Shown: positions 1 through 13,940 of the stretch, one piece after another
Layout of the letters: each line of letters opens with the position of its first letter
Numbering within the stretch: the first letter of the stretch is position 1
From: Panaeolus papilionaceus
Lineage: Eukaryota; Basidiomycota; Agaricomycetes; Agaricales
Reading direction: 5' to 3'
DNA length: 64,000 nucleotides
Assembly: GCA_015501605.1 (NCBI GenBank)
Contig: JADNRZ010000008.1
Coordinates: 1,178,001 to 1,242,000, forward strand
Position numbers and translations under genes: made by a program
The notes under the pieces: model-generated
What the model saw: the letters and a program-made list of their open reading frames with translations, nothing else
Told to the model about the DNA's origin: nothing
Database searches by the model: none

Positions 1-2256
1 GTCGAAATGATTTACATTATATACTGTATCATATACTTGTAAAGACTTGTCTCTCATGTCTGCACAATATGTCACACAAGCCTTACACAATGATTCCGAA
101 GCTGGTATGTACTAAAGGTTGATACTGGTACTTGCAAGGTTGGTGATCAATATGAGTCTGATCCTGCATATGCGGAGTCACCCCACTGATACAGGGAATG
201 CACCACAAATTTGAACCTAATATGCTCCAGTGTTTGAGCAAATGATGGCTTATGCCCCATTTCTGCAATTATGGCAACAGATCGGAGACATATTCGTACC
301 TAATATTCGACTGACCAGCTCACCCCTCAACACTGATCACGGCATATTAGAAGGTCAGCGTCGTAAGAACATATATGTAAATCGGGATTTTTCCGACATG
401 ATGATGTTATTTGCTCGTACATGTATCCTGGCTCACTCTGGGCATTGTTCTCTACCAGAAGTGCATAGTTTACCCACACGCGCTGCTGAGTGGTGACGTT
501 AGAGTAAAGGGGCGTGGTCCTCTATTCCCTTCCCTTTCTCACTATTACATTATAGCTACCTACACGCCGTCGTCACGATAATAAGTGCTGTTTATCGTAA
601 TTTCGTGAGTTGACGCGCTTGAGACCAACTTGAGCCACATCAACTCAAATCTGAAAACAACCCGTGGCATAATATGAACGCCAAAGAATGACAAGAGTGC
701 TTGACAGAACGACAGCTGGGAGAAAAAAAGTGTCTCTACAACCTTCGCGGGCAAGTCAAAACGTGTAATTCTCTTCTCAGGCATTGACGCCGCCGTGAAA
801 AGTAGATTATGCTAACAAGGATACAGAGATCGATTTTGGGCAAGATTGAGAACTGAAGGCAAGGTGAGTATCGTCGATGCGATACTTTTGAGCTATTGAT
901 AGAGATAGGTTTAAGTTGACGCAGGAAAAGATCTGAGAGCCGAGCATGGATGTGGAGCAGAGGCGTTTTGGTTTGTGATACATTTGATGGTTGCCATTTG
1001 TTTGTTGAGCGTTTGAAAGAAGACCTGGTGGTCTATATCAAGGGACAGCTTCCGACTCACTAGAGGCTGCTGGACATTTTGCACTAGTGGCGAGAGTCAG
1101 TCATGTTGAATTTCACGGACATCGACAAGGCGGGCTCGGGAGTGTTGACGCGCTCTCAAGTTACGCGATGACTCCCAGAATGTGGCAGAGAAATGAATAA
1201 AGATAGAACAGAAATACAATGACACGACTTCAGAATAGGCGTATTATTGGATCAATTGACATAGAAGGAAACGAAGACGTCCAAGTCGCACCATATCAGC
1301 CGTCGAGGGATAAATACAATATAATCAAGCGACCGGCGAGGGCGAAAAAGCGGGGGACTTAAATGGCATGATTAAAATGTAGAGCGCAGACCCGAAAGCG
1401 AAGAACGTTTTTTTTTCTTTGTCAAGTTGATAACGATGTGGAAAGATACCACGTCCACGTCGTCGTCGTGAAGTGGGCGGAATGTCCAGTTTAGGAGCAG
1501 GTACCAGTGTTTCTCTAGTGGTGTCAAATTTGATTCCAATTTTTTTTTGAGAATCATTTCAAGATGTTTTGTTGCCTTCAGAGTTTTTTCAACAGGATAA
1601 TATGTCAAGTGAGCTCGTATTCCTTTAGATGATCCGCTCGAAGAAAGGAAAAAGCAGTCAAGCCAGTCTCTTGAGAAAGCTGAAAGGATGAGTCTCTGAG
1701 TGTTCACAGGAAGAAGTCGTCGTAGTGATCCGAATAGGTTGATTGTGGTGAGATGACAAGACACGGGTTCAATGAGAATGACAGGACAGATAAGTTTGTA
1801 CACGTTCAAATGTGTTATCTTTGTGTGTCGGTTATATTGGAAGAAGGAAGAAAAGGATTCAACAGTGGATCAAGGTCAGCTTGGAATTGATTTATAACTA
1901 TTTGCTTACTTAGTTTATAATAAAGGGGTACCGTTACCTTCTGATCTCCTACCCTTACTACCAACTACCCCTTATTTTTTTTTCTATTACAACCCTTCAA
2001 AATAATCAAGGGTGCGTCTTATATAAATTTATTAAACACCTTATATTGTATCACAACCTGACAGGTGGCCTTCTGTAACCAGCGTTTGGGGTAAAAATCA
2101 CCCCATATATTTTTTTCACCAATCGACGACGCGGCCACGACTACAACCACGATTTCTACACACTCCACCCAGAGGCCTTGAAGCCGGCCCACAATAATAC
2201 GCTTTGAACCCCAATAAATTTCGTTTCTATCATAGAAAGCATCAGAGTCGCCCCAG
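1..2256. other. Intergenic region and presumed promoter of the RhoGAP gene
   Basis: No reading frame here shows a recognisable domain or a consistent exon/intron structure. The longest frame (minus strand, 1372-1809, 145 codons) has no motif I know and biased, T-rich codons. The last 250 bases contain pyrimidine-rich and poly-T stretches that would suit a promoter or 5'UTR of the gene starting at 2257. Otherwise I see nothing. Confidence 0.5.
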
Positions 2257-5200
2257 ATGCCACCTCGGCGCGCTCAGCAACAGCAGCAACAGCAACAATC
2301 GTTGCAGCAAAATCCTATACCTCATAACCTCAGTATACCACCTTCTGACACGTTGTGCCCACCTTTAATCTCTCCAAATCACGCCCAACAACCACGATCT
2401 GCATCACCTTCCTCTGGCTTTACAAACTTTCTCTCCAAACCATCGAAATGGTTCAGTAGAAGTGCTTCGGCATCCAAGGTACCGACCTCGGCTTATAGCG
2501 ATGCGCGGCCTAGTATTTCTTCAAATATAGGAGTAGGCTCGTCTTCAGGGAGCGCGAACGTTGGGAATGCTGTAGGTGGCCGGAAACACAAGATTTCTCG
2601 CCCAACAGACCCGAGGCCGATTTTGGACGGTTATGCTGGTGCTGCAGGAAGTCGGTGAGTTTTTGGTCTCTGTTATACTAATAATTCTATTCTACACGCC
2701 ACCTTTGTTTTTTCTTAATCGCTAAAAGTGCTGTTCTATGCGTGTCGTGATTCGTCACGACGAGGTGCTTGAAGTGTCTATTCTTAGCCCTATTTATTTT
2801 CTCATTAAAATGCAAAACTCTTTCTCATCTGTTAGTTTCCAGATCGGTACTTGACTTGTCCTCACGAACCCAAAATTCTGTTGAACTTGGGCGATTTCAT
2901 CATCCTCCCAGCACTCCTACCAGTCCCAGTAGTCAGTACAATATCCAGCTATCACACCCCTATCCACACCCACACGCTAGCCCGGGCACCTCTAATCCTC
3001 AATATGCACCTCAATCCCCCAAGAATCGACCACCTATCCCATCTCCAATACATACATCCTCAAGTTCCCCTTACGCCCAAGCCAACCCTTCAGGTGGTCT
3101 CGGCGATCTTCGCAACATGTCACGGAAGCCTTGGTCGCGCTCTGCGGATGATTTGTCAAAGATAAAACCGCATCCCCATTACTCTCCAGTGCAGGCTTCC
3201 TTTTTCCAGGAGAAAATCGCAGAATACCGTGGCAGGAGTAATAGTGCTGCGAGTGGTCCGGGAGTGACGTCTAGTTCTCCCAATTCTGGACCAGCATTCG
3301 TTGGAGTTCCACCAACAAATATCCCATTAAATGCAAATAGCAATGGAAGCGCGCAGGCGCATCCCTTCCCATCCCTAGGGACCACGCCCCCAGGTCCAAG
3401 CACGTTGCCCCCAGGCTCATTCCCCCCACAACAACAACGAAGTGCAACACTACCAAATCAATCCCTATCTGCGCCTGGACCACCACCAGTTAATTCAGGG
3501 CTCAACGCCTCCACTTCATCTTCAACTTCAGGCTCTGGTGTCACGTCGCCTTCAGAGTCCAGTTTGAACACGTCCTTGTCTGCCTCGTCGAAGAACAGCT
3601 CACCAGTACACAACCATACCAGATCGCACAGTTTCACGCCCAAGCTTCCTTCTAAGCTCAATACCCCTCGCTTTCCACCACAACTCAGCAGCCCACAGAG
3701 GTCGGGCTCTGGTTCCTCTGGAGGCGAATTTGATCCTTCATCTGCACCGGTAAATCTTCAAGGTCATCCACAATTTGTACACGCCCAACAGAATCCGACC
3801 CTTGGTGGTACGCCAACGCGAGCTGCATTTGGATTTGGGTTCAGTCCTCCTCCTAATAGTAGCCTGTCACCTACGAGTAATCGTCAAACCACCGTTCTCT
3901 TACCCCCACCCACTATCATCGAACCCGGGCATACTCCTCCCAGCCCGCGAAGTGGACGACCACAACAACATAACATGCATTTGCGCCAGGAATCCAACGA
4001 TCTCGATGTCGACTCGAAACGCGCCTCGCAAATTGTTTTCCAATCAGGGTTCATCAACCGTCTTGTTGAGATTCCTCCCAGCTTGCTGGGCATGCTCACC
4101 CATTCGCTGTCAGGGCACGGACACGGGCATTCGCATCCCCATGGCATGGGTCACCTCTCCATGAACCCCAACGCCATAAATGCCCTGAGCACCCAAAAGG
4201 GGTGGAAAGGCTACAAGGTGGAGCTCAAAGGCCCGAAATTGTATTTTTATAAACCACCGAGCGACAAGGCTGCGGGTGTGAAGGAGTTGTTCCCGACGGG
4301 GCTTGTGCCGCCCTCAGAGGAAGAGCATGAATTGGAGGGTGTCGATGAGGCGGGTGAGACGAGTGGTGTTGATGATGGTGAGGGTGGCGGTAGTGCGAGG
4401 ACAAGGAAGGCCTCGGGGAATTTGAACGGGTTGCATAGTGGTGGGAGGAAGAAGCGTGCTTTTTGGGGACGCAGGCAGCATCCGGATCTTGTGTTAAAGA
4501 CGAGACCAGCGGGTGGTGGGGATCCGGTTGTGCATAAGGGTACTTGGGAGGCGCTAACTCATGAGACGGTGTTTGGGGCGTCTTTTGGGATGCTTGATGG
4601 TGAAGGTGGCGAGTCGAGTGTGGAGGGTGGTGAAGGTGTTCCAGAGTGGAAGAAGGAGGAGAGACGAAATGAGAGGACGAAGGCTTACGCTCGGTTTGCG
4701 ACAAGTGTGTTGCTGGCATTGCCTGAACTCGTTGGACCTTCTGCGTTTGAGGCTGAGTTTACGAGGTGTTGTTCGTATTTGGTGGGAGGAGCCAATGATA
4801 AACTTGCGTCTGAGGAAGAGACAGAAGCTGTGAACGCAGAGGAGGATGAAGAGAAAGGGAGCGATGATCAGAAAGATGAGGAGAACGAGGAGGAAGAAGA
4901 CAAGGAGGAGGAGACATCCAAGGTTACGATGCGAACGGAGAAGGAGAGGATGAAGTCGCGAGTGGCTTGGCTTGTGGACTGTTACCTTTCATACCATCTT
5001 CGTCCCGTGGACCGCAAAGCTTGGGATGCGACCCTTGATGAGATTCTCGTCGACGCTGTGGTTGATGACGAGTTGCAAGCGTCGATCACAGTCACCGAGG
5101 AACCAGGAACAATCATGGGGACAGAGAAAGAAAATGGCGAGCTAACAACAGCCTCTTCCAAGCCCACCACCTCTAGTCTACCTTTCAACCTGCGCGATGT

Positions 5201-8200
5201 TCTCAATGTTGGAGGACTGACTCGGGATGTGTTGATGATGCTTGATCCATCAGCTGTAGCAACGAGTTTGACTGTATTCCATGCTGAAGTCACCGTTCAA
5301 CAATCTTCTCGTTCCACAGACGCCTCAGCGGCGAAGAAAAGCGCAGCTTTCGGTCTCCAGTGGCTCCTCAATGGTGGAACCTCTCCCAATTTTTCTGCCG
5401 AAATGGACGACACGGTCGATAACTCGGCTTCTGCGGCCGCATTCTCCAACATGCCTGTGCCCCTCTTTGGGAGCGAGGATCGACCACACTGGCTCACCAA
5501 GCTTGTCCTACTCCAGATTTTCGGTGCTGCTGATAATGGCTACGCCCAACAGATGCAACTCCAAATGCAGATGTCGATGCAGACTTCTCCAGGTGTACAA
5601 CGACGCTCTGAAGATCGAGGGCATCATGCCCATGTTCCGCCTCCTCAGACTTCACGCACCCACACGCGGTCGGAGCTGATTTCGATGTGGGCGAGGATTG
5701 GCGAGCAGTGTAGGCTGGCGGGTGATGAGTGCTCCTTCCATGCTATTTGTGCGGCGCTGTGCTCGAGACCAGTTGCGAGACTGGATAAGGCGTGGAAGCG
5801 GGTGGATTCGGGGACTTGGAATATTGTGCAGGGATGGGTGGCTGCGCTTGGTGGGGAGAGTGATGGGAACCGTGAGGCGAAGGAGGGGGATATGCAGGAG
5901 GAGGGTGAGGGGCATGGGCGGGCCGAGAATGGTGCTTCGGGCGCGGCCAAGGCTGGGCCTGTGACGCCGTGGGGTGGGGACGTGCCGAATCGTCTTCAAG
6001 AATTATTTGCTCGGGCGAAGAAGACGGAGTCTGGGGACGTATCGACGATGATTGCTGTGGAGCAGCTTGTACAAGCTAGACAGATTTTTGATCAGTTCAG
6101 ACATTCGTTTGAGCGTTGTTCGACAACTGCGAAGGAGTTGGTTGGTGCTGGACAAGAGAGGGAGGATGTCAACATTCTCATGGCGTTTTGGAAAGAAGTT
6201 GTGCGAGATGAAACTGCTTCTGGCATGGGCAGTTTGAGTGTGAAGTTCCAACGGTGAGCATTACTTCTTTTTATTTTCATTTCCTTTCCCTTTTTGAGTT
6301 TATGGTCTTTTAATGTAAAACTTTCGTTGAACAACGCTGACAATTTTTCATGTCATATAGGGTTGATCAGTTCATGAGTTTATCTCTTGCAGCAGAGCCT
6401 CGCCGAAAAGGCTTGTTTGAGCCGTATTTCTGGAGTCGCATGGCTTCCTCCAACCCATCTTCATCCTCAGCATCCCAGTCATCCACGATCCAAACTTCTC
6501 TTCTACCCCTTCTTTTCCCAGAACCGCTTCCAACCGTGACGCTGATTGAGCGATCCAAGCTCGTCAGAGGGAGAATTGATAGCGATGCTTCAGCCGATCT
6601 ACAATACCTGCGAAGCTTGGATGCACAGCTTCGTCAGGAGGCAGCTGCATTTGGCAAGAACAGTCAGCAAAGTCAGTTGCATCGTTTTGGGGACAGCATG
6701 GTGCAAGCTCAGGACTTTACCCGACGTGCGATTATTGGTCAGGGTGGAACGGTCATTTCGGTCCATGATGGTGATTTGTTACTGGTTGTGCAGAGTGGTG
6801 GATTTGAGAGTGCGCCGAGCTCGCGCCCGAACTCGAAAATTATGTCGAGACCGCCCAGCTCATCTGTGGATCAGTATGGAAACCTCGTCGGAGGCTCTGG
6901 TGATAGGCCCAGTATGAACAGAACACCATCTATTCGTGCCAAACCGAATTCGTCACATGGGCTTGACCGCAAAACGAGCATGGCGCGTCGCAGCTCTTTG
7001 CCGTCTGTTTCCCATCTCAGTCGCCAGAACTTTGTCACGTCAGAGCCGTCATCAGAACCACCCTTGCGTGTCGTTGTCCAAGCTGGCACACTGAACCGAC
7101 TGGTTGACATTTTGGTTCATGGTCTAGAGAGCATCACCGTGTCTGTTGCTGACGACAATGGTGAAATTTCCCTGCGAGAAGGCATGATGCGTGAACTCGT
7201 CGTAGATCGTGTCGAGTTTGCGAGGGTTTGGTGGAGTGTGTTCAGGAGCTTCGTGACACCTCTGGTGTTCTTTGAGGTATGTTATTGATTAAATCAGTCG
7301 GTTATTATGCCTTATCTCATATCATTCCTTTAGCTCCTCCGCAAAATATTTATTACGTCTCAGCCTTCTGGTTCCTCACCTTCTGTAGACGACTATCACC
7401 AAGGGGTCTCCAAACGTACGGAGGTTCTCTGGACCATCAAAGAGTGGTTGACCGTTGGAGGAGGTGCCCAGGATGTTTTGGATGATGCCCAGCTCTATAG
7501 CGCGATTCAGACCTTCTTGGAAAATCCTGCCGATCATCACATCTTCCAATCCCCTAATTCTGAAACCCCGTCTGTGCAACAGGCATGGGAATCACTGTCT
7601 GATACTCGCCGTCAAGTCCAGCAAACCTTTGTTGCGCAGACCATGCGCCCAACCATTTCCCGGGGGGTCCACCATCAGCAACGTTTAAGGGGTGCAAGGG
7701 CTGCTCGCAACGTAGGTAGCCGTGAGCCACCTGATATGGATCGAATGGATCCCGAAGATTTTGTTGAAAATCTTGATGGGATGGCCTGTGCTGCATTTAG
7801 CAATGTTACTGAAGAAGTGAGTGGTTTACCTCGATTACCGCTGTTCCTTTGTGCTCAAGAAACTTTACTAGGATTTATACATCACTGCAGATCTATTGGA
7901 AGTGCAAACCTCCGATCGCACAGGCTGGTTTTTAGCGCGAGATCCAGTGTCCACTGAGGAACTAGTTGAGATTCAGACGATCTACTCGGTCATCCAGGAG
8001 ATTGAACCCTCTTCGCTCATTTCCGAACTCAGTCAGGACGCCCTGTATCGTCTGCTACCTCCGGGAATACGAAGCTGCATCAGGGCTTACTCCATAATTC
8101 GCAAATGGCTCATCTCGAAGATTGTGGCGCCACGTTTAGGCTTACGGGCAAGGCAGGCTAGAATCGAGCTGCTGATTCAAGCTATCGAGGTAGCACGCCT

Positions 8201-10394
8201 GCGCAACAGCGAGACTCCGTCCAATTCACAGCAGACTATGGATCAGCCATGTGTTCGGTCCTTTGTCGAGTCCGTTGCTACATCTGCATTGCTCAGTGTA
8301 GAAAGTCGAATGCACCATCGGGTATGGCAAAGTGTGGCGATGAGTAGAGGTTCTGCGTGCGATTCGCTAGCATCCCTTTTACAGCGTCCTTTCGTCCAAA
8401 GCACGACTTCACGAGACTGTCTGACAGTTGATATGGGGTGGCTTTTGGAGCGGATGCTAGAGGTTATTGCTGGACCCGACGTCATGGAGGCAGCAGTGCA
8501 GGAGGGTCAAAACCGTATTAACTTTGATAAGCGAAGGTAATTAGTTTCTAACAAGACGTTTATGATGCGTACTCAGGAGTCTATCTGTTTTAGGCATATT
8601 TGCAACATTATTAGCAAAGCTTCTATCCTTCCCTCCGCACGCAAGCATCCCCAATCAGAAGAAGGAAATAGACGCGGGTTTGAACGCTTGAACAACATCG
8701 AAAAGGAGGTGCAAAACCTCCAATTCGATCATCGTGGCATCAAGGACGAAGCGGCGAGGGAGGCTGCCAACCCGGGGATGAATGGTGCTTCTTCTTCAAA
8801 GAAGGCTATCCGGCCTTTCAACAAGGTTGTGGCTCTCCAGATAGAGAAGAACCGCAGGGACAAGCATCTGCGCACCCGACTTCAACGAGAGAAGCAACAC
8901 GAGCAAGCAAAGCACGAACACCGGAATGAACTTCTCAACAAAGCAATGAAGCCGCGGAAACCCCTTTCGAACGCCCAAAAGCAACACCGCAATAAGAAGA
9001 GCGTGTCCGCGTTTTTGAACTTTATGAGGCCTATCTCAAGTGCCTTCGGAGCAGACATTTCCCAACCCCTCGCCATGAAACGCACCCCAGCTGAATTAGA
9101 TTTCCCAACAAACACGAAACCCTCCCTGGTCCTTAGTGTTCTAGATGCTCAGGTTGCGCAGTTCATCAATAATGAGAGGTCCTACACTTTCCAACTGGAC
9201 ACTGAGGACGGCGGTCACTACTTACTTCAAGCCATCAACAAACGCGAAATGCTCAAGTGGCTCGAGAATATTTCACGCGTAACGAAAATGGCGGCTAAGC
9301 GACGTCTGACCTACCTCGGCAATAGCCCGATACCACAAATATCAGATCATATTCACCACCACCCTATCACTGCCTCTCGTGATCCAAAAGCTGGTATGTC
9401 TAACACAGATCTTTGGATTTACAACTTACTCATCAATTTCCAGTATTTGGGGTCGAGCTGGAGTACCTTCTTCGGCGAGAGGTTGGTGCTGACTCAGTGC
9501 CACCCGGGACCATTCCCACCATTATTGAACAATGCTTAAACGAGATCGAGACGCGGGGCCTAAATGAAGTCGGAATTTGTATGTCTTCTGGAGCTTCCCC
9601 TTATAACTTGGCATTGCTGACATTTCAATAGATCGCATCGCAGGTGCTGCAACAGAAATCAACGCGCTCAAGGATGCGTACAACCGAGGAGAGTCACCCT
9701 TGAGGCCCACTACAGATATTCATGCCATCTGTGATTTGGTCAAATCCTGGTTCAGAGTTCTGCCGGAACCCGTGTTTCCTCCAGCTTCGTACCGTGAGGT
9801 TATGGATGCCATGAGTATGATTTTTTTTTCTCGTTTTTTCTCTGAAATAGATTTCTGATATAATATTTACCAGGACTTGAAAATCTGGATGATCGTCTAA
9901 CCAACATTCGAAGAGTGGTTCAAAGCCTCCCACAAGCCAACTTTGACATTCTTCGGCGGGTATCCGAACATTTGGATAGGTTCGCTTTCACTTCCTCTTT
10001 ACCACCTTTTTCGGATCCTGACCCAAAAATTATCTCAAGGGTTACGGACTTCGAGGAACATAATCATATGACCGCTGAGGCTCTTGCTATTGTATTCAGT
10101 CCCAATCTTTTGAGGGCACCTCAGAATGATTTCGTCTTGATCCTCAATAACATGGGCCTTTCCCACAAACTAGTGAAAGCCCTCATTACACATGTACGTC
10201 AACGCTTCCCAATTGTTGGTTCATCATATTAATATTTTGCCCCACAGTTCCATGTTATCTTTGACGAAGCTGACCCAGAAGCTGACGCCCATTCGGACGA
10301 GGAGGACAACGACTCAAGCCACGACCTATACCACGAGAATCACGAAGAATCACCAACGAAGGACGGAAATTCACACTACGATACCCCTCGCTAA
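2257..10394 (+). CDS. Large multidomain GTPase regulator (RasGEF-like, PH, RhoGAP)
   Basis: Eleven exons fit with conserved phase: 2257-2654, 2843-6253, 6361-7276, 7334-7816, 7872-8536, 8594-9393, 9444-9578, 9632-9814, 9874-9979, 10040-10193 and 10248-10394, giving 2,465 residues. The N-terminus has a Gln run, then Ser/Pro-rich disorder to about residue 530. A PH-like stretch follows (about 537-620, with WKGYKVELKGPKLYFYKPP), then a RasGEF-catalytic-like stretch (about 890-1110; LDPSAVATSLT, SRPVARLDKAW), a RasGEF-N-like stretch (about 1509-1640; VFRSFVTPLVFFELL), a second RasGEF-like stretch (about 1737-1957) and a second PH-like region (about 2030-2195). RhoGAP is at about 2225-2417, with the arginine finger in YRIAG formed across the junction of the exons ending at 9578 and starting at 9632. 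It probably links Ras-type and Rho/Cdc42-type signalling in polarity and cell-wall growth. RhoGAP is certain; the RasGEF pieces are by motif. The start is the first ATG before the Gln run. Confidence 0.88.
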
Positions 10395-12329
10395 TACCCA
10401 TTGATTATCTCTTTTTACTCGTAGCTTCGCTGCGTAGTATGTACATCAAGTTGCGCGTCCACAAATTTGGGCTTCAGGATCGGGCCAACTGTCATGCATT
10501 AAATTTTCATTCAGCCTCTAGGACTATTCTATTTCATTCGTCATTCCCGTATTCTGCGCACATTCCCATAGTGACCCTTGTTCCCTTTTCTTTTTAACTG
10601 TATGTCTTATTAGTATTCCTGTTTCTCTAGCAATTCAACAATCTCATCTTGTATCGTTCACACAGTCTATCAAACTTGAAGTCAACACGTGCTTAACCAG
10701 AGTCTGATAAGGCCTTTGAAATTCACCACAGCTCACACACCCACACAAGTGGTACAGGTGGTGGCTTAACTGCGACATTCGTTGTCTTTTGTTAATTGAT
10801 AATGCAACCCTGAATCTCCGCCATCTATTTTTACGGCGCGTCCTTTCGGGGCCGTTAATTTGGTGCGCTCAACGCAGGCGAGGATCCATTGAAAGCCTTG
10901 GTGCTGATGTCACGTATTAATAGACTGGAATGCCCAGGGCGACTGTATTGCAAATTTATACTTAATACATACATAGAATATATGATCATAGGGGCTAGCG
11001 AGAGTCGTGCGACGTTATCTCCTACCGAGTTCTATACTTGGACAGTTGAGACTACCACACTATTCATCGTCGCTCTTGGTTCCTTGAACTGTGGTAACTA
11101 GTTCAAGTGAGAGGAGATAGGGGCTAAGGTGGTGTTGCACTGAGTCAAACAACTGGTATGGAGCTTAATTTCGTTTTTCGTTTTTGAGTCAGCTCATGGC
11201 GTTATAGCGTTGACATAGAATCATGACGCTCGAGCACGTTTTCCCCCCTGATACGTGTCATCTACGTCTTCAAAACATCTGTTCTGTCTTCAAAGTTCAA
11301 CATATGAAATGCTTGTTTTGATATGCATCTACCATGTGCAACAAAAAATCCCTCTGACGTGTACTACGGCGATTCGAGAATTTTATAAACGGTATATATC
11401 TCAACATTATGCCTGTTGTTGAATTGACAAATGTAAATTACAGATAATTCGCTGTTTTTATTGGAGTCATCGCCACCCGCGTCCATTGCCAATGGCGGTC
11501 ACCCCAGACAACTCGGGCACCAATGCATCGGGAGGCGAATTCGAAACAGAAGGTGGTATGTATACCGTAAAAGTGTACAATGTCGTCGTCCGATGGCGGA
11601 GAAATATGATCTGCACATTTCTCCGAGGCGTGGGGAAATGACGCTCGCTTCCCTAGGATCTGAAGAGTTTCCCGTCGCTTTCATTTGTCCGATAGTCGTG
11701 GATATATATTATGCCCTTGATTCTAGCACCCTGTCGGCTCGCTCTGGATGATATCTTCAGCCTACAATATGGTAGTCCAGGAGATGAGGAAGCCTATTTT
11801 TGTCGTACATAACTATTTCTGTCCTGGGAATATGTCTATAAATAAACGCCGAGCTCCATCAACACGAATTCTTACATGTGGACAGGTATGGAAAACCGAA
11901 GGGACTTTGTAAGGCTTCGTCACTCCTTGGGTGACCTGTCATAAATGTCATTTGCAGTTCAGAATAAAGTGCTAGTCAAATTCTTTACTCTGGGTAACAC
12001 TAGCATTGCATGTTCTATCAGGCTATGTGGCAGGATGGCCTTTGTTCCCTGAATTTCTATATCTGGTGACTGGGCGCTTAGCGAACAACTTCCCCGCGAT
12101 TGCTTCTGAGAGCCGAGTTACGTTGCATCGCGATTTCAATTGAAATTTAGATGAACCACTGCGCCATTTAATAATGATAGATGATTAGTCGACTTAGAAC
12201 AATACGTAACATTCAGACTTATTATCGTTACGGGCTATTATCCACGGATTGAGGCACGTTTCTGCTAAAAATCACAGTATTTTCGTGTTACGATACCAAT
12301 CGAATCGTCCAGACCTAGTAAACCAGTAT
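10395..12329. other. Intergenic region between convergent genes
   Basis: This follows the stop of the RhoGAP gene and precedes the stop of the sirtuin gene, so it holds two 3' ends. Short frames at 10889-11101 (+) and 11461-11751 (+) have no motif or plausible splice partners. Nearly 2 kb without a gene between convergent genes is long for this window. I see no repeat or transposon signature. Confidence 0.5.
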
Positions 12330-13760
12330 CTACAATAATACTTTTACTTCCGCTTCAACATCTAAAGCAGCCGGAAGCACCTTTTCACAGCTCCCGAGGA
12401 AGAGGAAGTCGAACTCGACATCTTTACTATTCTCTTCCATGTTGAATATAGCAACCTTTCCACCTTGTTCACGGACCTGGGAGGCAAATCCTGCCGCTGG
12501 TTGCACCTGGTAAAAAAAGAAATAATACGTCATTAGTATGCAGCAGTGTGCTAAAGCTGTGGAGAAGCATTGTCTCGTGGAGTGCCCGATGCCTCTCACG
12601 CGTCGGTCACAATCGACCCAGAGTAAACCTCGATCCGTCGGTGACCCTTCCTCCCTAGTGCCATTGCGTGGCTTCTTTGCAGCATGTAAACTATGTGAAA
12701 AAATTCACTCACTATGCCAGACGTCCCAACGACAATCAAAAGATCACACCAAGTGACTTTTCTCGCGATTTCTCCCATCAAGGGAGGGACCTCTCCGAAC
12801 CAAACGACATCAGGACGAAGGAGGCCGCCGCACCGACCGTAGCGGTTTGATCCACTCCAATCGTCCCCACCACAGCGTGGGAGGCTCTCTCGCGGAATGT
12901 CGATAAAGGTTTCAGCGTTTACCTGAGCGCCTTCGAGGCTTCCATCAGGACCTGTCATACTCGCGTCGGGGGGCCCGGGGGGCCCAGTCTCGGAGCCCAC
13001 AACAGGACGGAAAACATTCGAGAGGTACGGCTCACGTGTATGTTTAGAGTGTTTACAGGATAGACAACGTGTCTGGAACAGTGATCCGTGCATTTGAATG
13101 AGATTGGCCTTGCCTTCTTCTTTCGCCGCATGGGCTTCCCGATCATGATGGGACAATGCATCAATTGCGCTGATCGCGAGTTCATCGAGGTTCTGCGTGA
13201 CGTGAAGGGGTGGCGATGTAGCATGGGGGATAATCCGATGTTTTACAGTCGGCAGGTACAAAGAAGCGATGGCCAGGTGGGCCGCATTGGGTTTAGAAGA
13301 TAGAGCTCTGAAGAAGGCTCCCAACTTAATGATCATCGGGTTTGTTTAGAGCGTAATGAGATACCCACATTAAGCGTCGGCGATGGTAGAATTGCCACGA
13401 TCCACTGGGATCATCGTCGAACGTTGTGTGCAAGGAGTACTTTTTGAGTGCCTGTCATTGTATAACATGATGATTTCATTACGAGATATTGGGCCAGCGT
13501 CAGCATGCCAGCAGTAACTGAGCCTTAGTGACTTAGCGGCGCACTGGGTCGTTCCATAGGGATGAGGAACCAGAGCCTCTGTAGGTAGCAATACCTGAGC
13601 AAGAGCAAGAGCAGAAGTTAGGTGCTGTCAGTTGCCTCGTATTGGTGTGATCGTCGTTTTTCGCACCTGACGGAGCAGAAAGACCTGCTCCCGACAAGAT
13701 AATTATGTTTCTTGCAGTGGACAAAACACGCCGAAACTCAGATATGTCGGAGGAGGGCAT
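12330..13760 (-). CDS. Sirtuin-family NAD-dependent protein deacylase
   Basis: Five exons on the minus strand keep phase: 13760-13667, 13594-13545, 13451-13369, 13307-12713 and 12506-12330, giving 332 residues. Sirtuin (Sir2) motifs appear in order: GAGLSAPSG (NAD-binding, near residues 22-31), [26 protein letters not shown] (about 112), HGSL with the catalytic His (about 148), two Cys pairs for zinc (CLSC, then C...C before [13 protein letters not shown]), and GTSGI joined across an intron to VQPAAGFA. The closest overall pattern is the SIRT5-like/class III fungal group. It should remove acyl groups from lysines using NAD; mitochondria or cytosol are possible, but no clear targeting peptide is visible. 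The 206-nt intron before the last exon is long for this window. The SIRT5 substrate-specificity Tyr/Arg pair is not evident, so acyl preference is open. A short exon-2/3 junction is the least certain join. Confidence 0.85.
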
Positions 13761-13940
13761 GATGATACAGATCCCAGCCAAGAAGCACTGCTCAGGCTTG
13801 GCCAGTTTGAGCCGAGCCAGAGAGTTTACATAAGTCCCTTTCAAACAGAGAAGGACAGAATTGGACGGCATATAAGAGCCATGATATAATACAAGTTAGG
13901 TATCCCTTCAACACCAGTTTAAAATACGCAATAAATCTAT

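Noticed and set aside
1372..1809. 145-codon open frame on the minus strand
   Set aside because: No motif, low-complexity codons from T-rich sequence, no plausible splice partners.
4225..4719. 164-codon minus-strand frame rich in His, Pro and Ser
   Set aside because: Lies wholly inside the coding exon of the GTPase regulator in another frame; composition is a mirror effect.
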